The notes: generated by a model not told the origin, from the sequence alone. A stretch of DNA of 41,149 nucleotides from an uncultured Desulfovibrio sp. (GCF_944327235.1 NZ_CALVHE010000016.1:1-41149); one strand, 5' to 3'; positions 20,954-29,530 are shown, counted from the stretch's first letter. Numbers and translations: made by a program.

Positions 20954-21514
20954 ATGAGAACGTATCTTGCCGGCATTGTCCTCTCGCTGGCGGCGGTCGG
21001 GCTGCTTCTGCCCGCCTCCGTGCGGGCCGAGGACGAGAAAATCGATCCGACCACCTATATTTGTGCGGAATACGTGGCGCTTGCCTCCACGCAGTCCGCG
21101 CCTCCGCTCTTCCAGAGCCTGCAGATCGACGGCTTTGTGAGCTCCAACATCGGCAAGACCGTGGCGGACCCGCGCATGGTCATGAGCCTCATGGCCCGGA
21201 CATACGCCGTGTGCCAGCGGGACCCCACTGCCGTGGCGGCCGACGTCTGGCAGGAGATGAAGATGGAGCTTTCCGATCCGCTGGATGAGCACTGGAAGGC
21301 CGATACGACCACCTGCCGCCAGTACAACGACAATCCTGATGACGGCAGCGGTTTCGTCATCTGGCTGGACGGCTACAATCGTCATTATAATGTGACCGAG
21401 AAGTCCGTCCTGGACGATCAGAAGACGCTGGACGCCTTTCTTGCCGCCTGCAAGAAGAAGCCCGACGCCCGCATGATCGACGTCATGCAGGAAACGCTCA
21501 AGAACACCAAGTAG
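20954..21514 (+). CDS. Periplasmic protein with two HdeA/HdeB-like domains
   Basis: 186 residues from MRTYLAGIVLSLAAVG, with GGAG 8 bp upstream. A signal peptide of about 25 residues ends VRA-ED. The mature part holds two similar helical units: TYICAEYVAL...YAVCQRDP (Cys37, Cys87) and TTTCRQYNDN...FLAACKKKP (Cys121, Cys166). One cysteine pair ~45-50 apart per unit, with CxEY/CxQY near the first and a Lys-rich end, fits HdeA/HdeB acid-stress chaperones. Those are single-domain proteins of ~90 mature residues, so this looks like a fused dimer. The second unit also has DGYNRHYN. Function in periplasmic proteostasis is inferred. Confidence 0.72.
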   Translation: MRTYLAGIVLSLAAVGLLLPASVRAEDEKIDPTTYICAEYVALASTQSAPPLFQSLQIDGFVSSNIGKTVADPRMVMSLMARTYAVCQRDPTAVAADVWQEMKMELSDPLDEHWKADTTTCRQYNDNPDDGSGFVIWLDGYNRHYNVTEKSVLDDQKTLDAFLAACKKKPDARMIDVMQETLKNTK

Positions 21515-21534
21515 ATCGTTTTCCCGCTCGCGGA

Positions 21535-21682
21535 TAGAGCATTTTGCCTTTGAAAAAGGCAAAATGCGAGGCGGCGGCACAGCGCCGTCCGGCCGAAACT
21601 GAGCGGGATGACCGCGTTTTTTCCGCGAAACGCCAAGCCGTATGGTTGGAAACGCGAAGCGTTTCAAACTGAAAATGTTCTA
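21535..21682 (+). repeat. Family 1 interspersed repeat, copy D
   Basis: TAGAGCATTTT... to ...AAAATGTTCTA, 148 bp. The first hairpin has a perfect outer stem and GCCTTT-GAA-AAAGGC at 21546-21560. It starts 21 bp after the HdeA-like stop and ends 3 bp before the terminator stem, so it would be part of that gene's 3' UTR. Confidence 0.9.
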
Positions 21683-21685
21683 GGA

Positions 21686-21719
21686 ACGGGGCTGCCTGAG
21701 ATGGCGGCCCCGTTTTTTT
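21686..21719 (+). terminator. Rho-independent terminator
   Basis: Stem ACGGGGC (21686-21692) with GCCCCGT (21707-21713), extended inside by GCC/GGC pairing, followed by seven T. It is the terminator of the HdeA-like gene, separated from it by repeat copy D. Confidence 0.85.
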
Positions 21720-21725
21720 GTCGGG

Positions 21726-24572
21726 TCAGCTGTCTTGCGGGGTCTCGCGAGAGGGCGGCAGCTGACGGGGGGCGTCTTTCAGGGCGGCAAGTATGGCGTC
21801 GCAGCAGCGGCGGACGCCGCTCAAGTCGAATTCGTTGACGGCCTGCTGCAGCTGGGCCAGCTGTTCCGTCAGGCAGGTGCCCCGTGCCCTTCCCAACAGC
21901 TGGGAGGCGAGCGTCTCCGCCGTCCCCCAGTCCCGTTCCATCACGTCGGGCAGTCCGGTCAGGGTCGCGGCCACGGCGGAACGGACATCGGGCGGGACCG
22001 GCGCGCTGCCATGCTCCCGCGTCTCCTCCTCGCCGCAATAGCTGAGGATGGCCTGCCGGCTCTCGTCCAGCGTCTGCAGGAAGCGGTGCGTCTTTTCCGG
22101 CTCGGGCGCCTGCCGCAGCAGGGTATTCTCCATTTCCGTGGCGTGCTTGGCAAAGCGGATAAGCCCCAGATTGGTGCCCACGCCCCGCATGGCATGGATG
22201 AGCTGGAGCAGTTCTTCCAGCCGGTCATCCTGCAGGAGACTGCGGATCTGTACCGTACAATCGGCGTAGCGGTGGGCGAATCGCTGCAACAGGGAGCGGT
22301 AGAGGCGCTCGTTGCCGGCCACGGCGGCAAGACCGTCCGACGGGCTGAGCAGGGGCAGGGCCTCGCTGCCGGAGACGGTATCGCTTTCCTCTTTGTCCGC
22401 CTCATGCATCGCGTCGGGATCTTCCGCCGCGGCGGGGAGGCCGCAGGGCAGCCATTTTTCCAGCGTCTCCCGCAGCTTTGCGGGATCGACCGGCTTGGTC
22501 AGGTAGTCGTTCATGCCGGCGGCCAGACCAGCGATGTGCGAACCGGAATCCGTATGGGCGCTCAGGGCGATGATGGGCAGGCTCTGCGGAGAATGCCCGT
22601 TGCCGCGGATACGACGGGTCGTTTCCATGCCGTCCATGACCGGCATCTGCATGTCCGTGATGATGAGGTCCGGCTGTTCCTGCTCGGTCTGCTGTATGGC
22701 CTCCTCGCCATTGGCGGCAAGGCTGACTCGGCAGCCCATCTGGCTGATGAGCTCCTGCAGGATCTCGCGGTTGATCTCGTAGTCGTCCACCACGAGGATA
22801 TGGGGGCTGGGCTTGGGGGCGGCGGGGACAAGGCTGTCGTCCGCTGTTTCGAGAGCGTCCGGCAATTGGTTTTCGCAGGCAAAGAGCCGACAGAAGGCCG
22901 GCTGGGGCGCGCTCTTTTCCAGCACGGGCAAGGCAAGGCTGAAGCGGAGGCTGCTCCCCTGCTGCTGGATCTCCAGCTCGAGCTGTCCGCCCAGAAGGCG
23001 TACCAGCTGGTGCGCGAGCGCAAGGCCCATGCCGATGCCGTTTTCCGTGCGGGTCAGGGAACTGTCGCCCGAGGCCAGCGGTTCAAAAAGATGCTTTCTG
23101 GCCGTCTCGCTGAAGCCGGGGCCGCTGTCCGTGACGGCGAATCGTACCAGCACGCGATCCGCATGATCCGCTTCCGTCGTGGGCGGCAGGGGGCAGGCGG
23201 ACAGGACGACGGTCCCCCGCTGGCTGTAGCGCAGAGCGTTGTCCAGCAGGTTTTCCAGCACCCTGCGCAGACGCAGGGCATCGGTGAGCACCTGGGCGGG
23301 CAGATCGGGGGCCGCATCCAGCGCCAGGCCGAGGTGGCGCTGCCGGGCCACGGCGGCAAAGGGGCGGATGGTCCGTTCCAGCAGTTCGACGAGCCGCACG
23401 GGCTGTTCGTCCGGGCGCTGCCGGTCGTCAGCCAGACTGGAAAATTCGAGGATGCGGTCGATCATGGTGGTCAGCCGTCCGCCGGACTGCTGTATCTGGC
23501 GTACATAGCCCTGCTGGCGGGGCTGGAGCGGCGTCTTGAGCAGGAGGAAGCTCATGCCCAGGAGCTCGTTGATGGGGGTGCGCAGTTCATGGCTCATGCG
23601 CCGCAGCAGGTCCTCCCGCGCGGCCAGCGCCTGCCGGGAGAGGCGGGTGGCCTCCTCGGCTTCGTGGCGGGCGATCTCCGCCAGGCGGCAGTTCTCGCGC
23701 GATTGCCTGTCCGCCATGTCCAGCGCGCGGATGCGGGCCTCCAGATCGTCCTGCAGGCCGCAGAGGGCGCGAAAGATGTCGGAAAGTTCGTCCTGATGAT
23801 CCGGCAGGGGGCGGGGGACCTTCTCGCCCCGGCGGGAAGCCAGCACATACTTGTGCATCTCGCGCAGAGGATTGATGAAGCGGCGTTCCCGCAGGTGCAT
23901 GAAAATGAAGATCAGGATGCCGATGAGCGCGAGGGCCCCCGTACAGGCCCAGGCCAGCATCTTGAGGCTGTGGCGCAGCTCTTCGGCGTGCAAGGTGATG
24001 TTGCGGCGCAGCAGGTGGCGAAAATCCCGGCACTGATCGATGATCATCTCGAACTGTCGGCGCATGTTGTGCGCCTCAAGGAAGTCCCGCATGGCCTGCC
24101 GGGAAGATTCGGGCATGACGTGCGGTCGCGCATGGGTCGGTATGTCCCCTCCCGCCTGCTGGGCGGCCTCACCGAGCTGGTCGGAGAAGTCCTTGTACAG
24201 CCTGACCGTACTGGTCAGCAGCGTACGGGGCGTGGGGGCAAGGGGGAGCTTTTCCACCGTGGACGGCAGCTCCGGCAGATCTTGCGCGGGGTCCTCGCGC
24301 CGGGGCAGCTCGCCCAGGTCCTGGAGCCGGATCTCTTCCAGCATGGCCAGCATGGTCCGGTTGCCCGTGCGGGCGAACTCCCGCGCCAGCGCATATTTGG
24401 TGCGGATGCGGTATTCGATATGGCTGGAGATGTCATAGGCCTGACCGACTTCATCGAGGCGGCTGCCCCTGTCATAGAGATCCATGCCGAGGATGAAGAT
24501 CAAGGCGCAGAAAAGGGTCGTTACCGTCAGGAGGAGGATATTCCAGCTGCGTGTCAGGGAGCGGATAGTCAT
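21726..24572 (-). CDS. Hybrid sensor histidine kinase (HK-REC-HPt), BarA/TorS-like
   Basis: 948 residues. Membrane helices at about 11-30 and 205-227 bracket a periplasmic helical sensor. A HAMP region, a coiled coil, and the DHp motif RMSHELRTPINELLGM with His328 follow. The ATPase domain has NLLDNALRYS, TDSGPGF and NGIGMGLALAHQL. The receiver carries Asp640 (LIITDMQMPVMDG) and LTKPVDP. The HPt domain has His793 in QLIHAMRGVGTNLGL. All three phosphorelay residues are present, so it should pass phosphate His-Asp-His to a separate response regulator. None is adjacent, so the partner is unlinked. No clear Shine-Dalgarno precedes the ATG. Confidence 0.92.
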   Translation of the reverse strand: MTIRSLTRSWNILLLTVTTLFCALIFILGMDLYDRGSRLDEVGQAYDISSHIEYRIRTKYALAREFARTGNRTMLAMLEEIRLQDLGELPRREDPAQDLPELPSTVEKLPLAPTPRTLLTSTVRLYKDFSDQLGEAAQQAGGDIPTHARPHVMPESSRQAMRDFLEAHNMRRQFEMIIDQCRDFRHLLRRNITLHAEELRHSLKMLAWACTGALALIGILIFIFMHLRERRFINPLREMHKYVLASRRGEKVPRPLPDHQDELSDIFRALCGLQDDLEARIRALDMADRQSRENCRLAEIARHEAEEATRLSRQALAAREDLLRRMSHELRTPINELLGMSFLLLKTPLQPRQQGYVRQIQQSGGRLTTMIDRILEFSSLADDRQRPDEQPVRLVELLERTIRPFAAVARQRHLGLALDAAPDLPAQVLTDALRLRRVLENLLDNALRYSQRGTVVLSACPLPPTTEADHADRVLVRFAVTDSGPGFSETARKHLFEPLASGDSSLTRTENGIGMGLALAHQLVRLLGGQLELEIQQQGSSLRFSLALPVLEKSAPQPAFCRLFACENQLPDALETADDSLVPAAPKPSPHILVVDDYEINREILQELISQMGCRVSLAANGEEAIQQTEQEQPDLIITDMQMPVMDGMETTRRIRGNGHSPQSLPIIALSAHTDSGSHIAGLAAGMNDYLTKPVDPAKLRETLEKWLPCGLPAAAEDPDAMHEADKEESDTVSGSEALPLLSPSDGLAAVAGNERLYRSLLQRFAHRYADCTVQIRSLLQDDRLEELLQLIHAMRGVGTNLGLIRFAKHATEMENTLLRQAPEPEKTHRFLQTLDESRQAILSYCGEEETREHGSAPVPPDVRSAVAATLTGLPDVMERDWGTAETLASQLLGRARGTCLTEQLAQLQQAVNEFDLSGVRRCCDAILAALKDAPRQLPPSRETPQDS

Positions 24573-24702
24573 GTGGCGTGCACCGTGTGTGGATTCATCC
24601 GCAGCATATCACAGGCTCCGGCGAAAATCATCCGGTACGGTACGGCCCCTTTTCGGGAGCGGAGGGGAGGGATCGCCGCCATGCGATGCACGCCGACAGA
24701 CG

Positions 24703-24733
24703 AAAAAGCCGGTCCCGCCCCTGCGGGACCGGC
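24703..24733 (-). terminator. Rho-independent terminator of the cysteine operon
   Basis: Perfect 10-bp stem (24708-24717 with 24724-24733), followed on the minus strand by five T. It lies 70 bp beyond the symporter stop. Confidence 0.85.
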
Positions 24734-24802
24734 AGCGGCGGCTGGCCGCGAGGAGGAGAGGCTGTCGCCGGCAGGCGTTTTGCCCGCCGGCGGCGTCAGG
24801 GG

Positions 24803-26161
24803 TCAGAAGTTGGCCGCGATGAAGTTGATGGCGATGACGATGGGGATGACATAGAGGATGAGCGGCTTCCACCAGTTGCGGACATGGACCCGCGTCGCGC
24901 CGGTGTTGGCCTCATCCTTGAACCGCTCGAAGCCTCTGCTCCAGCCCGTGTACAGGCACATGATCAGACCGGCAAGGATCAGGAAGACATTGGCGGACAC
25001 ATAGTCCATGAACGTGAACATATCCATGCCGAACCAGCGGACATCCTTGAGGGGGCCGTTGGCAAGCACCGAAGGCAGGCTGAGGACGAAGGAGAAGGCG
25101 ATCACGATCCAGGTAGCCTTGCGGCGTGCGGTGGTGCGGTCCCACTTGAGCGAATCCATGAGCGTGGAGGCGAAGCATTCGGCAAAGGCGATGGCGCTGG
25201 TGATGGCCGCGATCAGCACGCCGAAGAAAAAGAGCAGGCCCACGATATGTCCGCCGGGCAGCGTATTGAAGATGGACGGCAGCGTCTTGAACAGCAGACT
25301 GAAACCGGAATCGGGGTTGACGCCCACGGCGAAGGCCGCCGGGAAGATGATGAGCCCCACCAGTATGCCCACGGCGATGTTCATGAACACGGCCTGACTG
25401 ATCATGGTCGGCACGTCATCGGTCTTTTTCATGTAGGACGCGTATACCCACGAGGCGCCCTGGCCCACCCCGATGGACAGGAAGGCCTGGCCCAGCGCCG
25501 CCAGGAAGCCCTGGCCGTTCATCTTGCTGAAGTCGGGGACAAGGAAGAACTCCACGCCCTTGAAGGCCCCGGGGAGCGTCAGCGAATAGATGGCGAGCAG
25601 GATGAAGAGGATGGCCAGCGTCGGCATACCGTATTTGGCCACCCGTTCCACGCCCTTGACGAGTCCCGCGCTCACGACGACGCCGAGGAAAATGAGCACC
25701 ACGGCCTCATAGGCCAGCGTCTTGGTCGAATCGGCGCACAGCGCGTCGAAATGCTGCCCGATGGCGGTGATGTCCATGCCGCCGAAGGTATTGGGGATGA
25801 AGTTGACGAAGTAGGCAAGGACCCAGCCGATGATCATCACATAATAGGAAAAGATCATCAGGCCGCCGATGATGCCGAAGATCCCGCCCAGCCGCCAGAT
25901 GGGGTTGCGCGTCAGCTGGAAATTGCCCGTGATGGGCGAGCTCTGCGATTCCCGGCCCAGATTGTATTCTATCACCATGCAGGGGATGCCGATGATGACG
26001 GAGATCAGGATATAGACCAGAAGGAAGGACGCCCCGCCGTATTCGCCGGTGAGATAGGGAAAGCGCCAGATGTTGCCAAGCCCGATGCCCCAGCTCGCGG
26101 TGGCGAAGAGGATGCCGATTTTGGTGGCCCAGCTTTCACGCTGAGGAAGTGTTCCGCTCAT
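24803..26161 (-). CDS. Sodium-dependent amino acid symporter (NSS/SNF family), probable cysteine importer
   Basis: 452 residues from MSGTLPQRESWATKIG; a start 90 bp upstream would add a Pro/Ser-rich tail without resemblance. About 11-12 membrane helices are visible. ASWGIGLGNIWRFPYL is the NSS signature of TM1 with the unwound substrate/sodium site. YGGASFLLVYIL follows in TM2. The family imports amino acids with Na+ (LeuT, TnaT). Its position after a cysteine desulfidase and a YheO-type regulator suggests that it imports cysteine or a related amino acid. That substrate is an inference from context. A 185-bp gap with stem-loops separates it from the desulfidase. Confidence 0.92.
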   Translation of the reverse strand: MSGTLPQRESWATKIGILFATASWGIGLGNIWRFPYLTGEYGGASFLLVYILISVIIGIPCMVIEYNLGRESQSSPITGNFQLTRNPIWRLGGIFGIIGGLMIFSYYVMIIGWVLAYFVNFIPNTFGGMDITAIGQHFDALCADSTKTLAYEAVVLIFLGVVVSAGLVKGVERVAKYGMPTLAILFILLAIYSLTLPGAFKGVEFFLVPDFSKMNGQGFLAALGQAFLSIGVGQGASWVYASYMKKTDDVPTMISQAVFMNIAVGILVGLIIFPAAFAVGVNPDSGFSLLFKTLPSIFNTLPGGHIVGLLFFFGVLIAAITSAIAFAECFASTLMDSLKWDRTTARRKATWIVIAFSFVLSLPSVLANGPLKDVRWFGMDMFTFMDYVSANVFLILAGLIMCLYTGWSRGFERFKDEANTGATRVHVRNWWKPLILYVIPIVIAINFIAANF

Positions 26162-26209
26162 GGTGAACCTCGTTCCAGTGTTGCGACCCGACGGGTCTGG
26201 TTGGCAGGC

Positions 26210-26310
26210 ATGGCCTCTCCCGGAGGATTGGGGGGAGGGAGAGGAGGCCATCCGGCTCCCATGCCTGTTTTCAGGGCACAGAGGGAGATGTCCCGCGCGT
26301 CGGCGCGGGA
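26210..26310 (-). other. Two stem-loops between desulfidase and symporter genes
   Basis: A bulged inverted repeat (26210-26221 with 26237-26251) and a perfect 8-bp GC-rich hairpin (26291-26298 with 26303-26310, loop GTCG) occupy the 185-bp gap. ATGCC at 26261 onward could compete for the left arm of the first. No T run is seen. They may be mRNA processing or stabilising structures giving unequal expression of the two genes. Confidence 0.45.
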
Positions 26311-26346
26311 TACAGGGACGGATCTGGACGGACGGCGGGCGGGCCG

Positions 26347-27630
26347 TCAGTCTTTTTCACGCATACGCTGGTCGATGATGTCGACGATCATGGCGTCTGT
26401 CGCCGTCATGCCGGGATTGTTGAGTTGCCCCAGATTGCGGAAGGTCTCTTCGATATCGTTGCCGATGATGCCGGTCCCGCGGGGGATGCCGCAGTCTTTG
26501 AGGGCCAGACGGGCAAACTGCACGGCCATGACGGCCGCCGTACTCAACTTGTAGGCGCAGGATTCCTTCGCGCCGTCGCAGAAAAGACCGCCCAGCGTCC
26601 CGATGACGGAATGCATGGCCAATTCGGACTGCGCGTAGCTGCCGCCCATGAGCCATACCGCCGCTGCCGCCACTCCGGTGGCCGCGGCGACGGAGCAGCC
26701 GCAAAAGGCGGTCATGCGCTTGATGTAAGTTTTGATGTAGACGGTGATGGCCGAGCTGATGGCCAGGGCCCGGGCGGTGCGCAATTCGTCCGCTCCCAGC
26801 CCTTCGGCAAGGCTGAGCACGCCCAGGAAATTGGTGATGCCGTGATTGCCGCTGCCGGCGATGGCCATGATGGGGACCAGCAGGCCGCGCATACGCGCCT
26901 CGCCCGCTGCGCCGGTCATGATCTGGACTTTCCTTTCCGGGCGGGAGTCATCGTCTTCCTCCGCAAGACCGGCAAGCAGGGGGCCAAAGCGCATGTTGCC
27001 GTCACGCAGGCCGCTCTCCGCCGCCTCCCGATTGACGCGGGCAAATTCCAGGAGGAACCCGGCCTGTTCGAGCGTCAGCGCCGCCGCCGTATCCATGACC
27101 TCGCGGACGCTGTGGGCCGCCAGCTCGTCTTCGGCAGCGTCCGCCGCCGAAGCGCCTCCGCCCATGCGGCGCACGTCGCCGTCCAGACCGACTTCGGTGA
27201 TGTTGGCATAATCATACATGATGACGGCATGGGCCGTATGTCCGGCATGGCTCGCCTCCGCCCGGACATAGAGCGGATCCGGGGTCTCGGCATGGCATAG
27301 CTCCACCCGGCCTTCCTCCAGGAGGGTCCCCGCCTTGCGGACGATCTCCGGCGTGGCGTGATCGAGGATGGCCAGCCCGTCCCGCCAGTGTGCCGCCAGC
27401 AGCATCCCCATGGCGGCCGCGATCTTCAAGCCTGTCGCGCCGGTCCCGGGCACGCCGACGCTGACCCCGTTTTTGAAGATGTTGGCGCTGACCGTTACGC
27501 GCACTCGATCGACATGCTGAAGCTCGGCGACGGCTCTTGCCACAGCCAGACAGACCCCGCCGGGATCCGTACAGCCGGTTGAGCGTTCTATCTCCTTGCG
27601 CAAAACAGCGATCAAGACGGTTGCATTCAT
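26347..27630 (-). CDS. cyuA: L-cysteine desulfidase (UPF0597, CyuA/YhaM-like, [4Fe-4S])
   Basis: 427 residues, usual length. The family splits cysteine into pyruvate, ammonia and hydrogen sulfide with an oxygen-sensitive [4Fe-4S] cluster, as shown for the Methanocaldococcus enzyme. Candidate cluster cysteines are in RSTGCTDPGG near residue 20, in FCGCSVAAATG and in LFCDGAKESCAYK. GSGNHGITNFLGV is a conserved glycine-rich segment. The protein is related to the alpha chain of serine dehydratase. It starts 10 bp after the YheO-type regulator. In a sulfidogen this would be a sulfate-independent route from cysteine to sulfide. The gene name is by similarity only. Confidence 0.88.
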   Translation of the reverse strand: MNATVLIAVLRKEIERSTGCTDPGGVCLAVARAVAELQHVDRVRVTVSANIFKNGVSVGVPGTGATGLKIAAAMGMLLAAHWRDGLAILDHATPEIVRKAGTLLEEGRVELCHAETPDPLYVRAEASHAGHTAHAVIMYDYANITEVGLDGDVRRMGGGASAADAAEDELAAHSVREVMDTAAALTLEQAGFLLEFARVNREAAESGLRDGNMRFGPLLAGLAEEDDDSRPERKVQIMTGAAGEARMRGLLVPIMAIAGSGNHGITNFLGVLSLAEGLGADELRTARALAISSAITVYIKTYIKRMTAFCGCSVAAATGVAAAAVWLMGGSYAQSELAMHSVIGTLGGLFCDGAKESCAYKLSTAAVMAVQFARLALKDCGIPRGTGIIGNDIEETFRNLGQLNNPGMTATDAMIVDIIDQRMREKD

Positions 27631-27640
27631 TGTTTTCTCC

Positions 27641-28312
27641 TCAGGATGTCGTCGATGTGCCTTCTTTCGGCTCGGTAAGTGAACACTTCCGATAGCTGTA
27701 CAAGGTGAATTTCGAGATCCCCATGATCTCGGCCACCTCTTCCACCATGCCCTTGAAGTGGAAAACGCCCGCTTCCTCGAAGTCGTGCACGAGCGCGATA
27801 CGTTCGTTGCGGTTCAGCTCCTCCGGTTGTTTGTCCAGCGTATCCAGAACCTTGCGGATGAGGGCGTCAGTCGTTTCCCGCATGTTGGTCGCAAAGGTCT
27901 CCGTATTGTCCGTCCCTTCCTCATGGTCGCCGCTGGTGCGGACCATCTCTTCCAGGAGGGCCAGGGTCCGCGTGGGGACGCTGATGTCCATGTTGATGCA
28001 CACGGCGGCAAGGATCTTGCCGTTTTCGTCCCGGAAGAAGGTCAGTGCCGACTTCATGGGCTGTCCGGCGGCATTGCGCGTCTTGTAGGGCGGCAGGTCG
28101 GGGGCGGCGTCCCCCCACTTGGCCAGATGCTTGATCAGCAGGTCCGTGGCGGGAGCGCCTATCTGCCGGCCTGTGACGTTCCCCGAGATATGGACGAGCG
28201 AGTGTTCCAGCTGCTCTACATCATGGATGACGATCTCACAGTAACGTCCAAAAAAGTTTGCCAGAGCATCCGTCACATGCCCAAGGCTCTTCAGTGCCGC
28301 CTGCTTGTCCAT
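27641..28312 (-). CDS. YheO-type transcriptional regulator (PAS_6 plus HTH_22)
   Basis: 223 residues from MDKQAALKSLGHVTDAL, with GGAGGGGAAC upstream. A longer start adds 16 residues that cross the operator region. The N-terminal sensor domain (about 10-120) shows CEIVIHDVEQLEHSLVHISG and GQPMKSALTFFRDENGKILA, in parts, as in YheO-like PAS domains. The C-terminal helix-turn-helix is VAEIMGISKFTLYSYRK. DauR of Pseudomonas, which controls D-arginine catabolism, is of this type. Being first in the cysteine operon, it probably senses the substrate and controls its own promoter. Two palindromes upstream are candidate operators. Confidence 0.88.
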   Translation of the reverse strand: MDKQAALKSLGHVTDALANFFGRYCEIVIHDVEQLEHSLVHISGNVTGRQIGAPATDLLIKHLAKWGDAAPDLPPYKTRNAAGQPMKSALTFFRDENGKILAAVCINMDISVPTRTLALLEEMVRTSGDHEEGTDNTETFATNMRETTDALIRKVLDTLDKQPEELNRNERIALVHDFEEAGVFHFKGMVEEVAEIMGISKFTLYSYRKCSLTEPKEGTSTTS

Positions 28313-28356
28313 GTTCCCCTCCGCTATGTTGAGAATGCCATGATGGCTTTTAAAAA

Positions 28357-28393
28357 ACAATAAAATTTTTTGTCTTTACAAAAAATTTTTTGT
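28357..28393. promoter_or_regulatory. Twin palindromic operator upstream of the cysteine operon
   Basis: A perfect 16-bp palindrome ACAAAAAATTTTTTGT (28378-28393) and an imperfect copy ACAATAAAATTTTTTGT (28357-28373) have centres about 20 bp apart, close to two helix turns. They stand out as AT-rich in a GC-rich gap, 45-80 bp upstream of the regulator start and between divergent genes. They are the likely site of the YheO-type protein. Confidence 0.6.
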
Positions 28394-28543
28394 ATGTAGC
28401 GCGGCGTTCCGCGTTACGCCAAAAAAACAATGATCCGAGGCGGGTAGGGATCTTCCCCCTCCGCTTGAAGTTGTTCGGGATGTGGCATAGTCTGCACGCC
28501 GCTCCCCCTGTCCCACAAATCTTGCTTACGACGGGAATCCGCC

Positions 28544-29443
28544 ATGCCCCTTTTGCAACGAATCTGGCCGCATCTGGCCCTTCTGCTGGCCATGTGCTTC
28601 TGGAGCACGTCCTATCTGGCCATGCGCATCGCGCTTACCGCTCTTGACCCCCACAGCCTCATGCTGGGGCGTATGGCCGTGGCCACGCTGGTGCTGCTCC
28701 CCCTCTGGCCGCATCTCTGGAGGGCGATACGCCGCTACGGGCAATGGCGCTGGCTCCTGTTCATGGGGCTGTGCGAGCCGGGATGCTATTTTCTGCTGGA
28801 GACCAATGCCCTGCGGTTCACCACGGCCTCGCAGGCGGGCATGGTCATTGCCCTCATGCCGCTTTTTGTGGGACTGCTGGCCTGGTTCACCTTGCGCGAA
28901 CGGGTAGGGGCGCAGGGCTGGTGCGGCTTCGCGCTGGCCGTGGGCGGGGTGATCTGGCTGACGCTGGCCGCCGCGCCCCAGACCAGCGCCCCCAATCCCC
29001 TGCTGGGCAATATCCTTGAAGGGCTGGCCATCTTCTGCGGCTCCGTCTATACGGTGACGGCCCGGCATCTTTCCGCCTGTTACTCCCCCTTGCAGATCAC
29101 GGCGGTGCAGTCGCTGGTGGGGCTTGTTTTTTTCGGGGCGCTGCATCTGCTGGTGCCGCTGGAAGTGACGCCGGTACAGCTGGGCATCGATCTGCCGGAA
29201 TGGGCGGCCTGGGCCGCTGTGCCCTATCTTGGCTGTGTGGTCTCGCTGGGAGGCTATGGACTGTATAACGTGGGCGTGCATCGTCTTTCGGCCGCGCAGG
29301 CCGCCGCCTACACCAATCTGATCCCGGTGCTGACCCTCCTGCTGGGCGTCTGGCTGCTGCGGGAGGTCTTTTTGCCTGCCCAGTATGCGGCCTCGGCCTT
29401 GATCATCGCCGGTGTGCTGCTCAGTCAATGGCGCAGGGGCTGA
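28544..29443 (+). CDS. EamA/DMT family transporter
   Basis: 299 residues with ten predicted membrane helices in two five-helix EamA repeats. FWSTSYLAMRIAL opens the first repeat and GSVYTVTARHLS the second. LFVGLLAWFTLRERV and VLTLLLGVWLLREV mark the ends of the two repeats. The family exports amino acids or other small metabolites; the substrate is unknown. It is divergent from the cysteine operon across a 231-bp region with the twin palindromes, so shared control, for example cysteine export, is possible but unproven. Confidence 0.92.
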   Translation: MPLLQRIWPHLALLLAMCFWSTSYLAMRIALTALDPHSLMLGRMAVATLVLLPLWPHLWRAIRRYGQWRWLLFMGLCEPGCYFLLETNALRFTTASQAGMVIALMPLFVGLLAWFTLRERVGAQGWCGFALAVGGVIWLTLAAAPQTSAPNPLLGNILEGLAIFCGSVYTVTARHLSACYSPLQITAVQSLVGLVFFGALHLLVPLEVTPVQLGIDLPEWAAWAAVPYLGCVVSLGGYGLYNVGVHRLSAAQAAAYTNLIPVLTLLLGVWLLREVFLPAQYAASALIIAGVLLSQWRRG

Positions 29444-29449
29444 CGCCCG

Positions 29450-29530
29450 GCAGCCGGAGGCGGTCGAAAAGCGACGTCCGAAAGGCGTCACGGACATTTC
29501 TCTGCGGAGCGGGGAGTGGCATTCGTGCTC
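29450..29530. repeat. Possible decayed family 2 fragment
   Basis: GCGACGTCCG...CGGACAT (29471-29496) and CTGCGGAGCGGGG resemble the hairpin module and its right flank in the copy at 35365. It is short and diverged, so this is tentative. It sits directly after the EamA stop. Confidence 0.35.

Noticed and set aside
20705..21667. Recurrent small proteins beginning MKRFAF or MERVAF...VSRKKRG
   Set aside because: They are translations of the family 1 repeats. The similarity follows the DNA element in several places and both orientations, frames are not preserved in all copies, and there are no ribosome sites.
21735..24854. 1039-codon open frame opposite the hybrid kinase, and 658 codons opposite the symporter
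   Set aside because: The minus-strand proteins carry full kinase and NSS signatures. The plus frames are low-complexity and lack any family motif.
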